In this document: positions 32,308-44,284 of the stretch, in pieces
Layout: the number at the start of each line of letters is the position of its first letter
Numbering within the stretch: position 1 is the stretch's first letter
Assembly: GCA_000727475.1 (NCBI GenBank)
Contig: KL647303.1
Coordinates: forward strand, 710,408-774,407
DNA: 64,000 bases
Direction: 5' to 3'
Source: Sarcocystis neurona
Lineage: Eukaryota > Apicomplexa > Conoidasida > Eucoccidiorida > Sarcocystidae
Program-made: the position numbers and the translations under genes
The notes under the pieces: model-generated
Database searches by the model: none
What the model was told of the DNA's origin: nothing
Seen by the model: the letters and a program-made list of their open reading frames with translations, nothing else

Positions 32308-32909
32308 CTGCAAGCAGGAGATATGCTGGTACGCATGAGTAGACGCATATTCATCCAAGTGAGCAGACCAGCGATATTTCTGAATTTTAGGAAAATCAAA
32401 TCCTCGCAGACTGCTCCGCACATCTGTTGCGTTTACATCCAGCACGTTATGGCGCCGACACCTGGGGCCTCGATGCAGGCAACGCACGCCAGCAGCCTCG
32501 GTGTTGTGCCATGTTCGTGCTAGAAAAACGACCAGTTTCGGGTCTAGAGGAGGCAGCCCTTCGTTTTAAACGTGGTCACATCATCCGTTCCAATAGTTTC
32601 CAGTATCACATAAGTGTACTGATGTAGTATGCTTCTCGCCCTATCGGTGCGATAATCTGGCATCCTTGGCTGCACCGTAGCAGGGAAGCCTCCCCTCGTC
32701 TTCATCAAAGAAGGCAACGCCTCTGTAGGTGGAAATTATACGGCGTGTGACCCAAGCGCTCGAAACAGCGAAAGTGATGATTTCAGTCCGTGTGTAACAG
32801 CGTTTTCAGCAGCTCACCAGCTTGAAATTAGGGCGCCCGTCATGAGTAGCCTCTGACAGATCGTTTTCTTTCGTTCTGTCTCTCATTCTTACGAAAAAAT
32901 TGAACTCAC

Positions 32910-33112
32910 CGTCGCTGAGCTTCCAGTAAGTCTTCATTCTGGAGGGCTTTGCTCGTGAGCGGGTATAGGGAAAGCGAACGGCTAAGAAAGAATGAAACAA
33001 AACATCCTCTTCCCTTTAACAATTCCACTCGCGCCAGAGATCCCAGCCAGACGCCTTCATTTTCTTTGACACTTAGGGATATGCGATGCAACGAGGACGA
33101 CGGAAGAGCAAC
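32910..33112 (-). CDS. circularly permuted GTPase, exon with VWLGSLARVELL motif
   Basis: The exon (203 bases) starts after a CTGCAG acceptor in phase 0 and ends two bases into a codon at a GTGAGT donor. It encodes a segment with VWLGSLARVELL and SFFLSRSLSLYPLTS. In YqeH/NOA1/RIF1 proteins the region after the G domain has a comparable (V/H)(I/W)GGL(A/M)R(V/L)D block followed by a hydrophobic strand and a PLH or PLY turn. Its start phase agrees with the end of the G2/G3 exon, and its end phase agrees with the next small exon. Confidence 0.75.
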
Positions 33113-33895
33113 CTGCAGTTCTTCCTATACATAATAAAACGTAGGAAAGTCGAACAACACCGGTTTCCAAAAGCGAGCCTTTTCAGCCGATGGTATACAA
33201 GCATGTATCAGGCGGACCCTAGCGTCCGCTGCGATGTTTGGTGTGACTCGATAGTTGGATTACTTGTTTGAGTGAAGGCCGCATGTCACCATTTTAGGCA
33301 AAAACGTTCAGACACATATATACACATGTGTCGATGGAAACTTGTGGAACAGAAAGCGTAGGAATCCTATAGCCGTCTTCGTCGTTTTGCTTACAGATGC
33401 CATCCGTCGCTACTAAGGGGTCAACAACCTTGTTCAAAGCAAGAAGTCCACTGCATTACCGGGAAGCTTGAACTGACTTAACGCTGAATAATTATCAGGT
33501 TTCAAACAATCTATGTGTTCCCCTCGTGAAGTCCTGATGTCAACTTCTCCGTACAGCGTTCAGGAGACATAAAAAGCCTCAGCACATCTCCAACTATGCG
33601 TTAGGACCACCGGCGACATCTGAAAGCACTCTCGTGCACCTCTCTAGCGGCAGGCGGCTTTTCCGTTGCCACCAACGCTGACAGATGAAAGCACTTTTAT
33701 GCAACTGTACAACGATAGGAGTCTCTCATTGTGTGGACCGCACAGGATCGGCACCTCCTCGCGTATTCGCTGCGCCACTGTGCACGGGGTTCTTGGTTTC
33801 TGCGTGGTCACCACGAAAAAGGTCAGCACGATAAATAATATGCGCCCACTACCTCCACTTGAAGCTCCAGGCGGCAGGTGCGGTTTTTCTTTCAC

Positions 33896-34003
33896 CTGCG
33901 ACAGCATGCTGGGGTAGGTCCCCCTCAAAAAGATCCCCGGAGTATCGACGACCTTCCACCGCTGGTTTATTACCACAGGAAGAAAGTCAAGTGTAGTCCC
34001 TGG
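33896..34003 (-). CDS. circularly permuted GTPase, exon with G2 and G3 motifs
   Basis: The exon reads PGTTLDFLPVV (G2, switch I threonine) and then WKVVDTPGIF (G3, DxPG), and ends in LSQ at a GTGAAA donor (33895-33891). PGTTLD and DTPG with about 14 residues between them are typical of YqeH/YlqF-type GTPases. The 5' limit is unresolved: the acceptor could lie at GTGCCAG (exon starting at 33999, taking the P from elsewhere) or further upstream. Gene order places G2/G3 after G1, which itself follows G4, the mark of circular permutation. Confidence 0.8.
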
Positions 34004-35528
34004 CACAACGCACGCTGCTGCGGTCGCCTCGGTCTCGCCTTTCCCCTTTGGTTTCTACACACCCACACACATCACCAAAGCAGTACTTCTTTTCTAACCG
34101 GATTTTCCATCCGAAAGAGACCGTCAACATTGAGGTCATGTTTCTGGAAAAGTCACACTGCCTTTTTTAACAGGGGAAAAAATTCCAACTACATATACAG
34201 GTGGTCGGCGCAAATACCCAGACCTCGTGTAGCCCTTTTCTTTTGAACAACTGTCTTCACACAGTACGCACGCATTGTCCACATGATCTCTTCCTGCGTA
34301 CACGAGATTCGCTCGCTGTTCGCCCCACCTCCAACGCGACGCGGGTGGTGCGAGTTCTTAAGAACACGGATCTGAAAAGCGACAACCTTTCTACAATGAC
34401 GGTTTCCGCCGTCTTTGTGTGGTCGGAACACGTCCTCCCATGTGACATGAACAAGAGTTATTCGTTACGGCTGGTACCGCTAATGAGTGCTTGAAAGATA
34501 CAGAAGCATCCGCACACGGAAGAAAGCCCCGGCCGTTGCGAGGCACGTGGGCAGACGCCGCGCTTACTTCTGTGCGCAAGAGACACTTGTGTTGGGGCAT
34601 GAGAGTCACCGCACCGTGCTTGGCACGTGTGCAGTCCTGCTTGCATCACCAGTTTTGAAGTACGAGTTACCACGCAGACGCTTCCTCCACTTCGTGTCAG
34701 TGTGCACAACCATGTAGGGCGTAGAGAAGTGGCCGGTACAGCGCAGGGGTCGACTCGAGAGGTGTGCTGCTGATCCCGCTGTCTCCAGATCAGGGAAGGC
34801 AGCGAAGGGCCAACGGCGCTAGAGTCCGACTTCTCCAGTCTGCGCTGTCGCAGGTGCTTTGACTGAACGACTGGGAGGCGATTCGCACACACTCCAACGT
34901 TCAACAATACGAACGCACGTGGGTACACATATAGATAGAAAAAAAATTCTGGCGCATTTATCACTTGTCTTTTCTGGTTTATGTACAGTTGTGTTACATG
35001 TGCGTGTTTCACCAGAAGCCACACGAACGGCGACTTGCGTCACCGCGTGGCGGTCCTCATTGCCCTTGAGAAACCTACACGAAGTACTGATACATGACAC
35101 ACCAAAAAGGTGAACCTGATGCCGAAACAGGCGCCGACTCAACAAGTCGAGTGGATAAAGTACCGTTTCATCCTCTGTCCGCGGTGGACCTGGACCAGCA
35201 CGGACAAGGATACTCGTGCCCATAGACGCGCGCCACAAAAACTCCGGTGGTTCCCACCGATTGTATGTTCTTGAGTCGGACTAGACAGACACGCATACCA
35301 GCACCTACGAGGAATGTGCGTACGCCCGTACACCTCCTTGTCGAAGTTCCGAATGATCCGCAGCATTTCCGCAGGCTGCATGCTTGCATGGATACTTCCG
35401 CCCATTTAGCAGATACATTCTCAAATTATCAGATACTTCCTCAGACTAACAAATGCATTAACTGTGTGACCTGTGCCGCCTATCAATGAAAATGACACAA
35501 TACTGCTTCCCGAATGACGTGACGAGAC

Positions 35529-35867
35529 CACGAGTGAATAAAACTTCGTCCCTATTTTGTTGCACATCCGTATTTGGTCGGATGAATCGTGGATCAGACG
35601 GTGCATCCCTCACGTTGTGCGGCATCAGTGTTCCTGTGTCAGACGCTTTGGACAGAAGGTTGTTGAGAAAGGAAGTCTTGCCCGCGTTTGCGGCACCAAT
35701 CACGTACACCGTACGTTTGCGTCGGATGGCCTCTTTACCCAGTGCGTTGATCAGCGGCGTTAGCCCCGCTCCTGACCGGTTGCTGAGCTGCGAAAAATTA
35801 ACACCGGGAAGACTGCCTCTGACGTCAGATTGTACTACTCGATGAAGTACCACGCTGCTAGTCGCTT
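35529..35867 (-). CDS. circularly permuted GTPase, exon with G5 and G1 (P-loop)
   Basis: This frame contains VNFSQLSNRSGAGLTPLINAL, matching the G5 region and the linker of YqeH-type proteins, then RTVYVIGAANAGKTSFLNNL, a P-loop of the GxxNxGKT/S kind that is highly characteristic of the family. The open frame extends from 35934 to a stop at 35458. A likely acceptor is TTTGCAG at 35868; the 3' donor is not clear. The phase at this acceptor does not match the end of the G4 exon, so either the acceptor differs or a short exon lies between. Confidence 0.78.
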
Positions 35868-36666
35868 CTGCAAAGATGCCCGGCTCTGGGCACACTCCAG
35901 TCCTTCGGATCTTCCTCGCGAAAGCTACCTTCACAACCCCCCGCGCGCACCTCTAAAGCGCGCTACAGTTCATCCACCCGTACAACTTGTGCGTGGGTTG
36001 GACGTGTTGCACAAACACACAGACTCTGTAATGAACAGGAATGCCTCCCAGTCTCCCAACACGTGGATATTTGTGCGGACGCTCAAAGAAAACGACCACC
36101 AGCAGAAACAGCAGCAGCAACAGTAACACCAGCAGCAGCAGTAACACCAGTATACCACGAAAAGTAGGAGCAGTAGCTGCTGCACTACAACTACCGTAGT
36201 TTACAAACCTATAAAGTCTGAGGAAAACTGACGCCTCCCAGCTTTCCTGCACGTGGACCTTTGTGTGGATGATATCCCTATCTTGACCCCAACTTTCCGT
36301 CACTCTTATCAACTCTACCCATCCAGGATGTATACTTAAATCTGTGCTAAGCTCTGCGCACCACATATTCACTGTGCATACAGTCCTCGCTTCGTGTCAC
36401 CTTTTCAACGCGTTCATTGCCCGTAGTCTTTCTGGTACGTTTCACCATTACTGTATGCACGTACAGGTCTGTATTGAGGTCGAGTCATTCCATCCGTTTT
36501 CCCCTCTCGTGTAAACAGAACTTCTTTTCCTCCTTCTTCTTGCTGCAGCAAACTCGTTCGAGTATTCTCGCAAATAGACGCACGCTCCTGTGCCTGTACT
36601 TATACGTGTGTGTGAGCGAACGTGTCTGTCAATACATCTATTCCTTCGGCTGTGGAGTTGCCTCAC

Positions 36667-36958
36667 CGGGAAGATATTTTTGACGCTGAGATTTTTAAAA
36701 CTGCTGCCTGCTTCCTTCATGAGAAGGTCGAACACGAACCTCTTCACGGTGCCGCTGTGTGCCACGCACTGCCTCTGAAAGTTCTGAGCAGCAGCGGCGG
36801 AAGTAGGAGGTTCTCGTGGCCGGCCGGTACCCCGCAGTGCTCCCGGTAGCAAATCGCACTTCGTCACGCCAACAAACAACGGGTTCACACGTATGAGAGA
36901 CGGAAGGGCAGGCAGAACTTCTGGAGAAAGAAGATCTATCAGAAGCAGGAAGATGCAC
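36667..36958 (-). CDS. circularly permuted GTPase, exon with G4 motif
   Basis: After a TGTTCAG acceptor at 36959-36960 the exon gives CIFLLLIDLLSPEVLPALP, then NPLFVGVTKCDLLPGAL. In YqeH/NOA1/RIF1 the order is a hydrophobic strand, a D(F/V)xGS-like turn, NPxxxVxNKxDLLP (G4). Here the G4 is TKCD, a conservative variant. A GTGAGG donor at 36666-36661 ends the 292-base exon in phase 0. Exons upstream of this one (start codon, targeting peptide and the usual zinc-finger segment) should lie beyond 37 kb on this strand but were not identified. The protein is a ribosome-assembly GTPase, probably in the apicoplast or mitochondrion. Confidence 0.78.
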
Positions 36959-39900
36959 CTGAACAACAGCAGAGAGCACCAGGCCTCGGACCTTCACAAG
37001 CCGCGCTGCAAGTCAACCCCCATCGCTGACACTGCACCTCTGATTTGAGCTTCCACATACGTAGCTACTAAACATGCACATCATATGCACAACAGCGTAG
37101 GTCACGCCAGTACGTCGCTCGCACATTTTGTTGGGAAGCGTCTTCCTTTTCGAGTAGACACTATTCTGTCGGATCTGAGTGCAAATGTCCAAGCCACCAC
37201 ACGTAGACAAAGGTACACACACACATATACAGCGGACGAAAAAGAAGCATACCTCCCCACTGCCAAGGGCACACCGAATACGCATCTGTATCTCCAAAAA
37301 ACGTACCTCTGTGCGTAATACTTCTGCGTGTGTAGCACAGAGGCAGAAGCTCCTAAACGGCTGCGGCTGACGAAGACGCTATCCTTACCGCTTCGTCCGC
37401 AGTGAACCAACAAGCTTTCTGAAGGTATCCGGATGCAGCAACCGATCACCGCTGAAGCCTGGAAAGCAGCAGCAGAAGCGTGACGCGACGGGTCACGCTG
37501 TACTCGCAGCGCCACCGTAGCTTGCTATAAAAGTGGACGGAAAATAAATATGCGTGGAAACGAAGACACACGTGCTAGAAGCACTTGTATACTTGCGTCG
37601 TTCCACTGAGTTTGCACGAACAAGGCGGCCGCGCGGTATACGCTCGACCCTTCAAAAGTGCTGAGGGGCAGGGGCAGCAGCCAGTTCGTATCGTTGTTCG
37701 AAAGAAAGACGCCATTTGCGTCAGCTTCAGAAGACGAGCAGCGAATGCAGCAGCAGCTTGTCGGTACCAGGATCGTATACATATTGAGTACACACATGTA
37801 CTACGGTTGTACATATACACAGTAGGCGGTGACAGCATCTCTCTCTCTATGTATACGTTGAAGTGTGATCTGCGCCTGTATGTATGAACAAATATCATAA
37901 ATACAGGTAACAAAGCGGATTTGAATTGCCTGATTTCCAACAGTTAAACATCCAGCAGCCCCAGAGGGACCTCAAGGATATTCAAAGGAAAGGGCTTTTA
38001 CACGTAAAGCCGTCACACGTCCAACGCTGCTATGCACACACACCTAAACTACAGTTTCTAGCGCCCAGCTGCTACACACACGTGTAATGTACTCGAAACT
38101 GACCACGCTGCTGTGCAGCCCCAGGGGCTGGAGAGGCAGCCGTCTGTGGATCCGCTTGTGTGCACGCAACTGCTATCCGCATGTGAAGGTAGCTAAGGAC
38201 ACAACAGAAATATTGAATGGCGCTACACAAGCTGGACACCGACGCAGATGCTTCTCGTAGGTAGTCATGTCGACGGCAGGCCCCCACCTGAAAAAAACAA
38301 ATGCGCTTTATATGCTGCTCCGCGGGTACAGCTCGACGAGCTGTACCTGCTACACCCACAACGGCCGGTGTATGTACACTAAATATTCTACAGTATCTAC
38401 GAATGCCGCGGACAGTCTCACCACTGGTGGGCAGGCCGCTGCAAGACACCCACCGGGGCCACGTACAAGCAGCCATGCAGACGCAAGCGGGACTACTAGC
38501 AGAGGTGCAGCTAGTCATGCGCACGCGATAGCGACTCTCAAGAGACGTATACCTAGGCACGCTGAGACCACACAGATGACTACGCCAGCTACAGCTGGCC
38601 ACGTAAAGGCGACGCAGATTCACATTAGACGTACGTATAGCAACGCGGACTCGTTGTAGAAGAGCACGATGCGTGCAGCTAGTCTCTACGCAGCTGTTGT
38701 CTGCATGTAGGATACTCTTGTTTACAGGCATCCCCTCGAACAGGAACTGCGTGCCGCACCGAGCCGCAGGTCATGCAGCAGCTACCAGTTCATCAGCTTC
38801 CCGCACAGCAGCACTGTACAACTGCCAGCAGTAGAGCTCTGCCCACTAAGCTGATACAGGTTCCGCCACTACTGACTTCAGGACTGCGAAATACACGCAT
38901 GTAAACAGTAACCTACCAACTCGTAGTCTTTCATCGAATTTTTTGCCGCATGTGATGGCATGACAGCGTTGGCAGATCAGCTGCACAGGAAGAAATGCAA
39001 CGCACGCGCGCACAGCAGGAGCAGCGGAAGATCAACACGGCAACAGAGAGAGCGGACCCTATGTGCGTTGTCACACTGTCGATGCTGCAATTGACGCGAG
39101 GCTGCCCGCGCGCTGCTCCAGCGACGTCGTCGCTCCTGTTACACTAGTGCACTGCTGCTGTTGGTGTTGAGGATAACGGTGTTGCTGCTGGTCCTCCTGT
39201 TCGAAACGGCAGTGCTACTGTTTGAGCGACACAGACACTGTTACTCTGTGCAGGGATACTGCGGTCACTATTGCCGTGAGGCTGTTGCTGTTGTTGCGGC
39301 AGTGCTGTCCTCAGCGTTCACGAGGAGGCGCCGAACGCTGCCGCGGTAGACGCGGCACTGCAGCTGCTGCCGCCACTTCGTCCCTCGTGCCGCGCTGCTG
39401 CTTCTACTGCTCTTTACGAATAGCAGACAGTGGCCTTCTGAGTCAGTTCCACTGCATGTGTGGAAATGAAGTCATTCTGATTGCCGCTCGGCCTGCTGCT
39501 TGTGCTCACTCGTTGATACCACCGCAATCAGAAAAACGCCTGACTAATTTGTTGCGGGATTCCTTAACATAAACCTGTCGCTTCAAGTGCTACTCTGCAG
39601 CACGTCTGTAATGTATACGCCGCAGGCGGGCAGGCGGGCGTAAAGAAAGGGACAGACAATTTTCTCCCTTTAACAACTAAAGACGTCCCTGCGAACAGCT
39701 GTTTCTGTGATTCCTTCACTTCTCTCCCTCCGCTCAAATTCCTTACTATGAAGCACACACACACATACACGAAGGGAAAACTACAAATTCAAGTACACAT
39801 ACGAGATTCATACGTGCAGATCTATGTCTCTGTGCACACCTACGTCGAGTTACACACACGTGTTGTTCAGGTGCATCCATATGTTTTTAAGCGATGACAC

Positions 39901-41937
39901 GTACACGCACACACGCGAGGCACAAAAACACACGCCGCAGCTGCAAGTTTCAACAAGTCAACGGGAGAGATAAGACGCAATAGCAGAGACTGCAGAACGG
40001 CTGTACACCAGCGACAGTCACCTCCACGGCGCATCTCGCACCGGGGGAAGCCTCGTTCGCAGTCCACCGTTGTTCCTGCTAATGCCGCAGGCGGTGTGTT
40101 GCACGGGGAGCTCCAGGAAGCGTAGAGACCTACTCACCGAGGTGTGTTTCTTTTTTCCTACCACTTGACACTGCATATCAGAGCCACACAGGGTAGACCT
40201 GATATTCTTGAGATATACTTAGACGTGCCTCTTTATATACGTGCGTGCCAATAGACACGGACGTAGTCATACAGAGAGACAGAGATATACGCATACGCGT
40301 GTGTACGGGGGGGAGGGGCGTAAGCGAGAGAGAGACAGAAGGCTTGACAAAGGAGGGATGGAACAAGAAGAAAAACCGGAACAGCGACACGCAAACACAA
40401 AGAGTACCACATACGGACACGAGTGAAAGGGGAAAGTGACGACCACGCGGCACATCTTTTAACAGACGTGAATCAGCAAATGCAACGCAAGAAAGACACA
40501 GACATACACGCACACATCCGCAGAAAAGTAGGAAAATAAACAGAAGGCGAACAGAGGGGGGGAGAAAGTCCAGGTAAATGCAAAAGGATATACGTAACAT
40601 ATAAAGGCAGACGCGCAGGGGTAGGCAGAAAACGCCAGAAACGTACGCACATGCTGGCCATACACACAGAAGACAGCGATGCCTACACCACCTGATTCAA
40701 AAACACATACACATGCGCACCTCCGTATACTTCAAGAGGGAGACCGCAGGCACCATACCTTCTGCGCCCACTCATTCAAAATTCGGCGCGCTTCCGACTT
40801 CGTTTACCTCCTGCCTAATTTCACGACGGAAAAGCATCAAGCAGCTTTCCTCGACAACCACTGCAGACACTTCCTTAGTGAGGACAGCGTCGAGTATTAC
40901 AGACAGGGACGCTCATAGACATCTGTGAGTGTGGCGCGGGGGGACTTGATTTATACCTCTATATGCTAACTAGACAAGCGGCCCGTTAAAATATTACACG
41001 AAAGATCGAGAAAGAAACTGGTTTACCGCCCCATACTTTGACCATACCGCTGGCCGAGTAGATTGCTATACACGACACAGCAGCCAGGACGCATCTGTAG
41101 TAGGAAGACATTCAAAGAAGGAAAAAAAATTATAAAGTCGTCTTTCGCCATGCGCCCAGCATGCGTTGTGCACGCGGTTGTGGCTGTCTACCTGCCGCTG
41201 AGGCGCCGACGGCTGCACGACCTCATGTTCAAATTCGCGTAGCAGCAACGGTGCTCCACACTTCTGAGAGAGAATTTCTCGACTCTCTTCTCTTGCACCA
41301 CTGCTTCCTCCTCCTTCTTCCCGCCAAGTTTCTCCTCCGTTTGCTGCCGAAAACTCCGCTGCCGTTGTTGAAGAAGTTGAGGTGCCTTCCTGGTGCTGTG
41401 GCGGTGCCACTCCCGAGTGGCGCTGCGCACGCAGAGGCGCAGAAGCAAGTAGCGGATGCGAACCCGGAAAATCTATTACAGATGCGTCCACAGAAGATTC
41501 ACAAACGTACGGTTACTGCCACGCACACACACGTGCACGCCGATGTCCCTGGGTCCACCTATAATCATATACATGCACAGATCCCTCTGCACGTATGGGC
41601 GTACAACTACATGTACATATAGATCTGTATACAGATAGACAGAGAGGGGAAGAGATAGACACACGCATACGGACATGCTGCAATTCAAATCTTTCTGAAG
41701 TCGCCTTACGGCCAGCATTTGTATCAGTGCACCTTGTGAACCACAAACTTCACCTGTTTGTGGACAGTGACCAGGACGTGCTACTCAGAGGCCGCTACGT
41801 TTCCACCCTAAGACAACGCGTGGGCGCCTGCAGCAGCAGCACCTTGTAAAAACAGGATCCCCTCTATACAAAGTAGCGGCAGCTAGTGTCTCTTCTCTCT
41901 CTGTCTGCTCCTGCTAGTCGCCTGTTTCAGATCTCAC
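36959..41937. other. unassigned region, CTG repeats and AC-rich tracts
   Basis: Five kilobases without a supportable complete gene. It likely contains the 5' exons of the GTPase gene (minus strand). A CTG-rich patch lies at about 39140-39410 on the plus strand, and many ACACAC/ATACAC and GA-rich tracts occur at 39.7-40.6 kb. The minus-strand frame at 38072-38731 and the plus-strand frame at 38267-38659 overlap each other and have no recognisable features. Confidence 0.35.
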
Positions 41938-43113
41938 AAGCACCTTTTTTCCTCCGGTTGAATCCCATCCTGGCGACGCTGCCTTCGTGGCTGCTGCTTC
42001 CAGCCACTCCACGCTTCTTCCCTTTGCTTTGTCTGTTTCTGTGTTATCCCCTGTGCCTTCGCTGTCCTCCGTCGTCTGCGTCCACTCCCACTCTCCAACT
42101 GTGTCTCCCTCTCCTGAGTCGGTGTTTCTATCTCCTGCATCCGTCTCCCCCTCTCCACCACCGTTCGTGATGTTCACGGCATCATCCTCTCGTGCGCTCG
42201 CGTCCCCGTTTGCTGGTGTGATGCCGTTCCTCCCCTCGAGCTCCGTTCCATTTTCTTCTTCCTCATTGTAGTCGCAGGCGAAAGACAATTTCTCTACCAC
42301 TTCTTCCTCTGCGACCCCGAGGGCTTTCGCAAGCGCAGCGGCAAAAGAGCGAAAATCTACACCTTCTGCTGTTGCCGCGATTGACGCAATTTTCTCTGGG
42401 TCTCCTCCTGCCGCGTCGAATGCAAGTGCTGCCTCCGTCGGAACAGTCAGGTCGTCAGTTGTCTCTCTCTCCCTCTTTGTTGCTGCAGCAGCAGCAGCAA
42501 GGTGACCTTCACTAATAACTCTGCTCGCAGCTTGTGCACTGTGCACTCTCCCCAACTGCCTCACGCGCTTTTCTTCTGCCAAGTCAGCAACTGTGGCATC
42601 CGTAACTCCTGCTGCTGCTGTTTCTGCAACTCTCTCCCGGCGATCCGACTTCGCCGCTGGCCCCCTTTCCTTCTCACGCGCAGCTGCTGCGGCTGCTGCA
42701 GCAGCCCCACGACGTACGACAGTTCCACAAGCAACCCTCTCATCGACACTGCCAAGTACTAAAGAGCAAAGCTCTCTCTTGTGTTCGTGTCCATTTCCAC
42801 GCTGCCGCTCGCCTCTTCGTTCTGCCTCCTTCGTGGCGCCTCCAGTCTCCTCTCCCGGAGCTTTTCCGGCCGCGACTGCTGCTGCAGCAGCCAACAGATA
42901 CGGCGACCGGCCACCAGCAGCAACCTCCGTCACGCCGCCATGCAGCAATGCAGGAGGCACGTAGGCTGGCTTCGACGGGTCGACAGACTGAAGAAACCCA
43001 TCACCGACGAGCAGCACGGCAAGAGGCAGGACGAGCAACACCTCAGCAGTCCAACCAGCAGCACAGCACCACGCAGCAGTCACCCAACAGCAATCTGTAA
43101 CACGCTTCTTCAC
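41938..43113 (-). CDS. Ala-rich hypothetical protein, internal exon
   Basis: A 392-codon open stretch on the minus strand with a hydrophobic N-terminal segment (VLLVLPLAVLLVGDGFLQSV, residues about 26-45), then Ala-rich tracts coded by GCA/GCT/GCC triplets and a polar acidic C-terminal half rich in Asp, Glu, Gly and Thr. The segment around PEKIASIAATAEGVDFRSFA looks helical and ordered. There is no ATG anywhere in the frame, so if real it is an internal or 3' exon whose start codon lies upstream of 43113. A GTGAGA donor (41937-41932) would end it within KKVL. No domain is recognised. A signal-anchor or secreted topology is possible. Confidence 0.42.
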
Positions 43114-44284
43114 GGCAAGCTTAGGCTCGCTCGTGTGTGGCTTCCCTCTGCAGTGGGACGATCAGACGGGCACACAGCCATGCCCATGTATATGTGCGTG
43201 TGTCGTCACACGGAGGAAAGACCGTGTGGTGTGTGGACACGCGAAGGAGTCTACTGAGGAAAACACACACAGCAGCCAAAGACAAAGACAGCAGCCAGAA
43301 ACAGAGACACACAAACAGGTGCACACATATATGTATATATATATATGCTTAGGCGCGTCTTATTAAGACCTTGGTCATCCTTTTCCACACGGACACATCT
43401 ATCCGGGTATGTGCATACGTGCGTGGTAAGATCTTGAAGTGGCTGCAGATACGCTTGTATACAGATATACGTATGTACGTCTGCATCCAAGTATCTTTCA
43501 AAAGGGAAAGGGAGAGCCGTCTTCTGCATACGCATTTCCCGGGGAAGCAGGCGCACCTGCAGACGAGCTCCGCAGCCGTGGCATCTATCCGACTTCACTG
43601 CGAAACGCGCGGAGTGTATATACACCCCAGGCACGGGGTCCCTTCTCCTTTCCTTTTTCTTCGCTGCTTCCAGAATCCCCTCCACGCCTTTTCTGTCTCA
43701 CAGAAACGGAAGAATAAGGCGCAGCACGCGCTCTTGGCTCTTGCCACGAGAAAAAAGGCAATACGTAGACAGGCACGTACACAGATTTCTCCCTTTCTGA
43801 ACAGATTCTCACTCGTGAATGTACGTACGTGGATACAGTGTACTGCGGTGGGGACGACCACGAGCCACGGTCACACAGACATATACACATATATATATAT
43901 ATATAATCTCTCTGTCTGTCTTACAGCCCATATTTCCGCATTACGCCTCAGAATGAAAAAGATATATATATATGTATGAGAGAGAAGCATGCATATAAAC
44001 AGACAGATACCACATATGATGTACAATTATCTATCAATCTATATATATATATATACATATAGAGAGTGTCATACACGAGTGCGTAATCTATGTATATATA
44101 CATATATACATGCAGCGCACGCTCTACCATGCTTTCTGTCGGTACCAATACACCTGCACAGACGCATTGCCTCTACGTACGCACTTAAACATCTATACAT
44201 ATATATATATCATTATATACCTACCTACAAGTGTGTTCATACACACATACCCACGTATACTTCTGCATCCTGGAGGTATACTTG
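43114..44284. repeat. microsatellite-rich spacer, (TA)n and CA-rich
   Basis: TA runs occur at about 43329-43347, 43888-43905, 43962-43975, 44040-44055, 44091-44108 and 44195-44210, set in a background of ACAC and TATG tracts. Frames through this stretch are translations of simple sequence. It may include the upstream exon of the Ala-rich gene, for which a minus-strand signal-peptide-like frame at 43121-43324 is a candidate without proven splicing. Confidence 0.55.

Noticed and set aside
34458..35238. Minus-strand frames of 139-188 codons between the G1 and G2/G3 exons of the GTPase
   Set aside because: They do not align with the expected short G1-G2 linker of the family and most likely lie in an intron.
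39161..39572. Plus-strand Leu/Val/Arg-rich frames
   Set aside because: They arise from CTG/GCTGTT repeats, and other frames of the same DNA are equally open.
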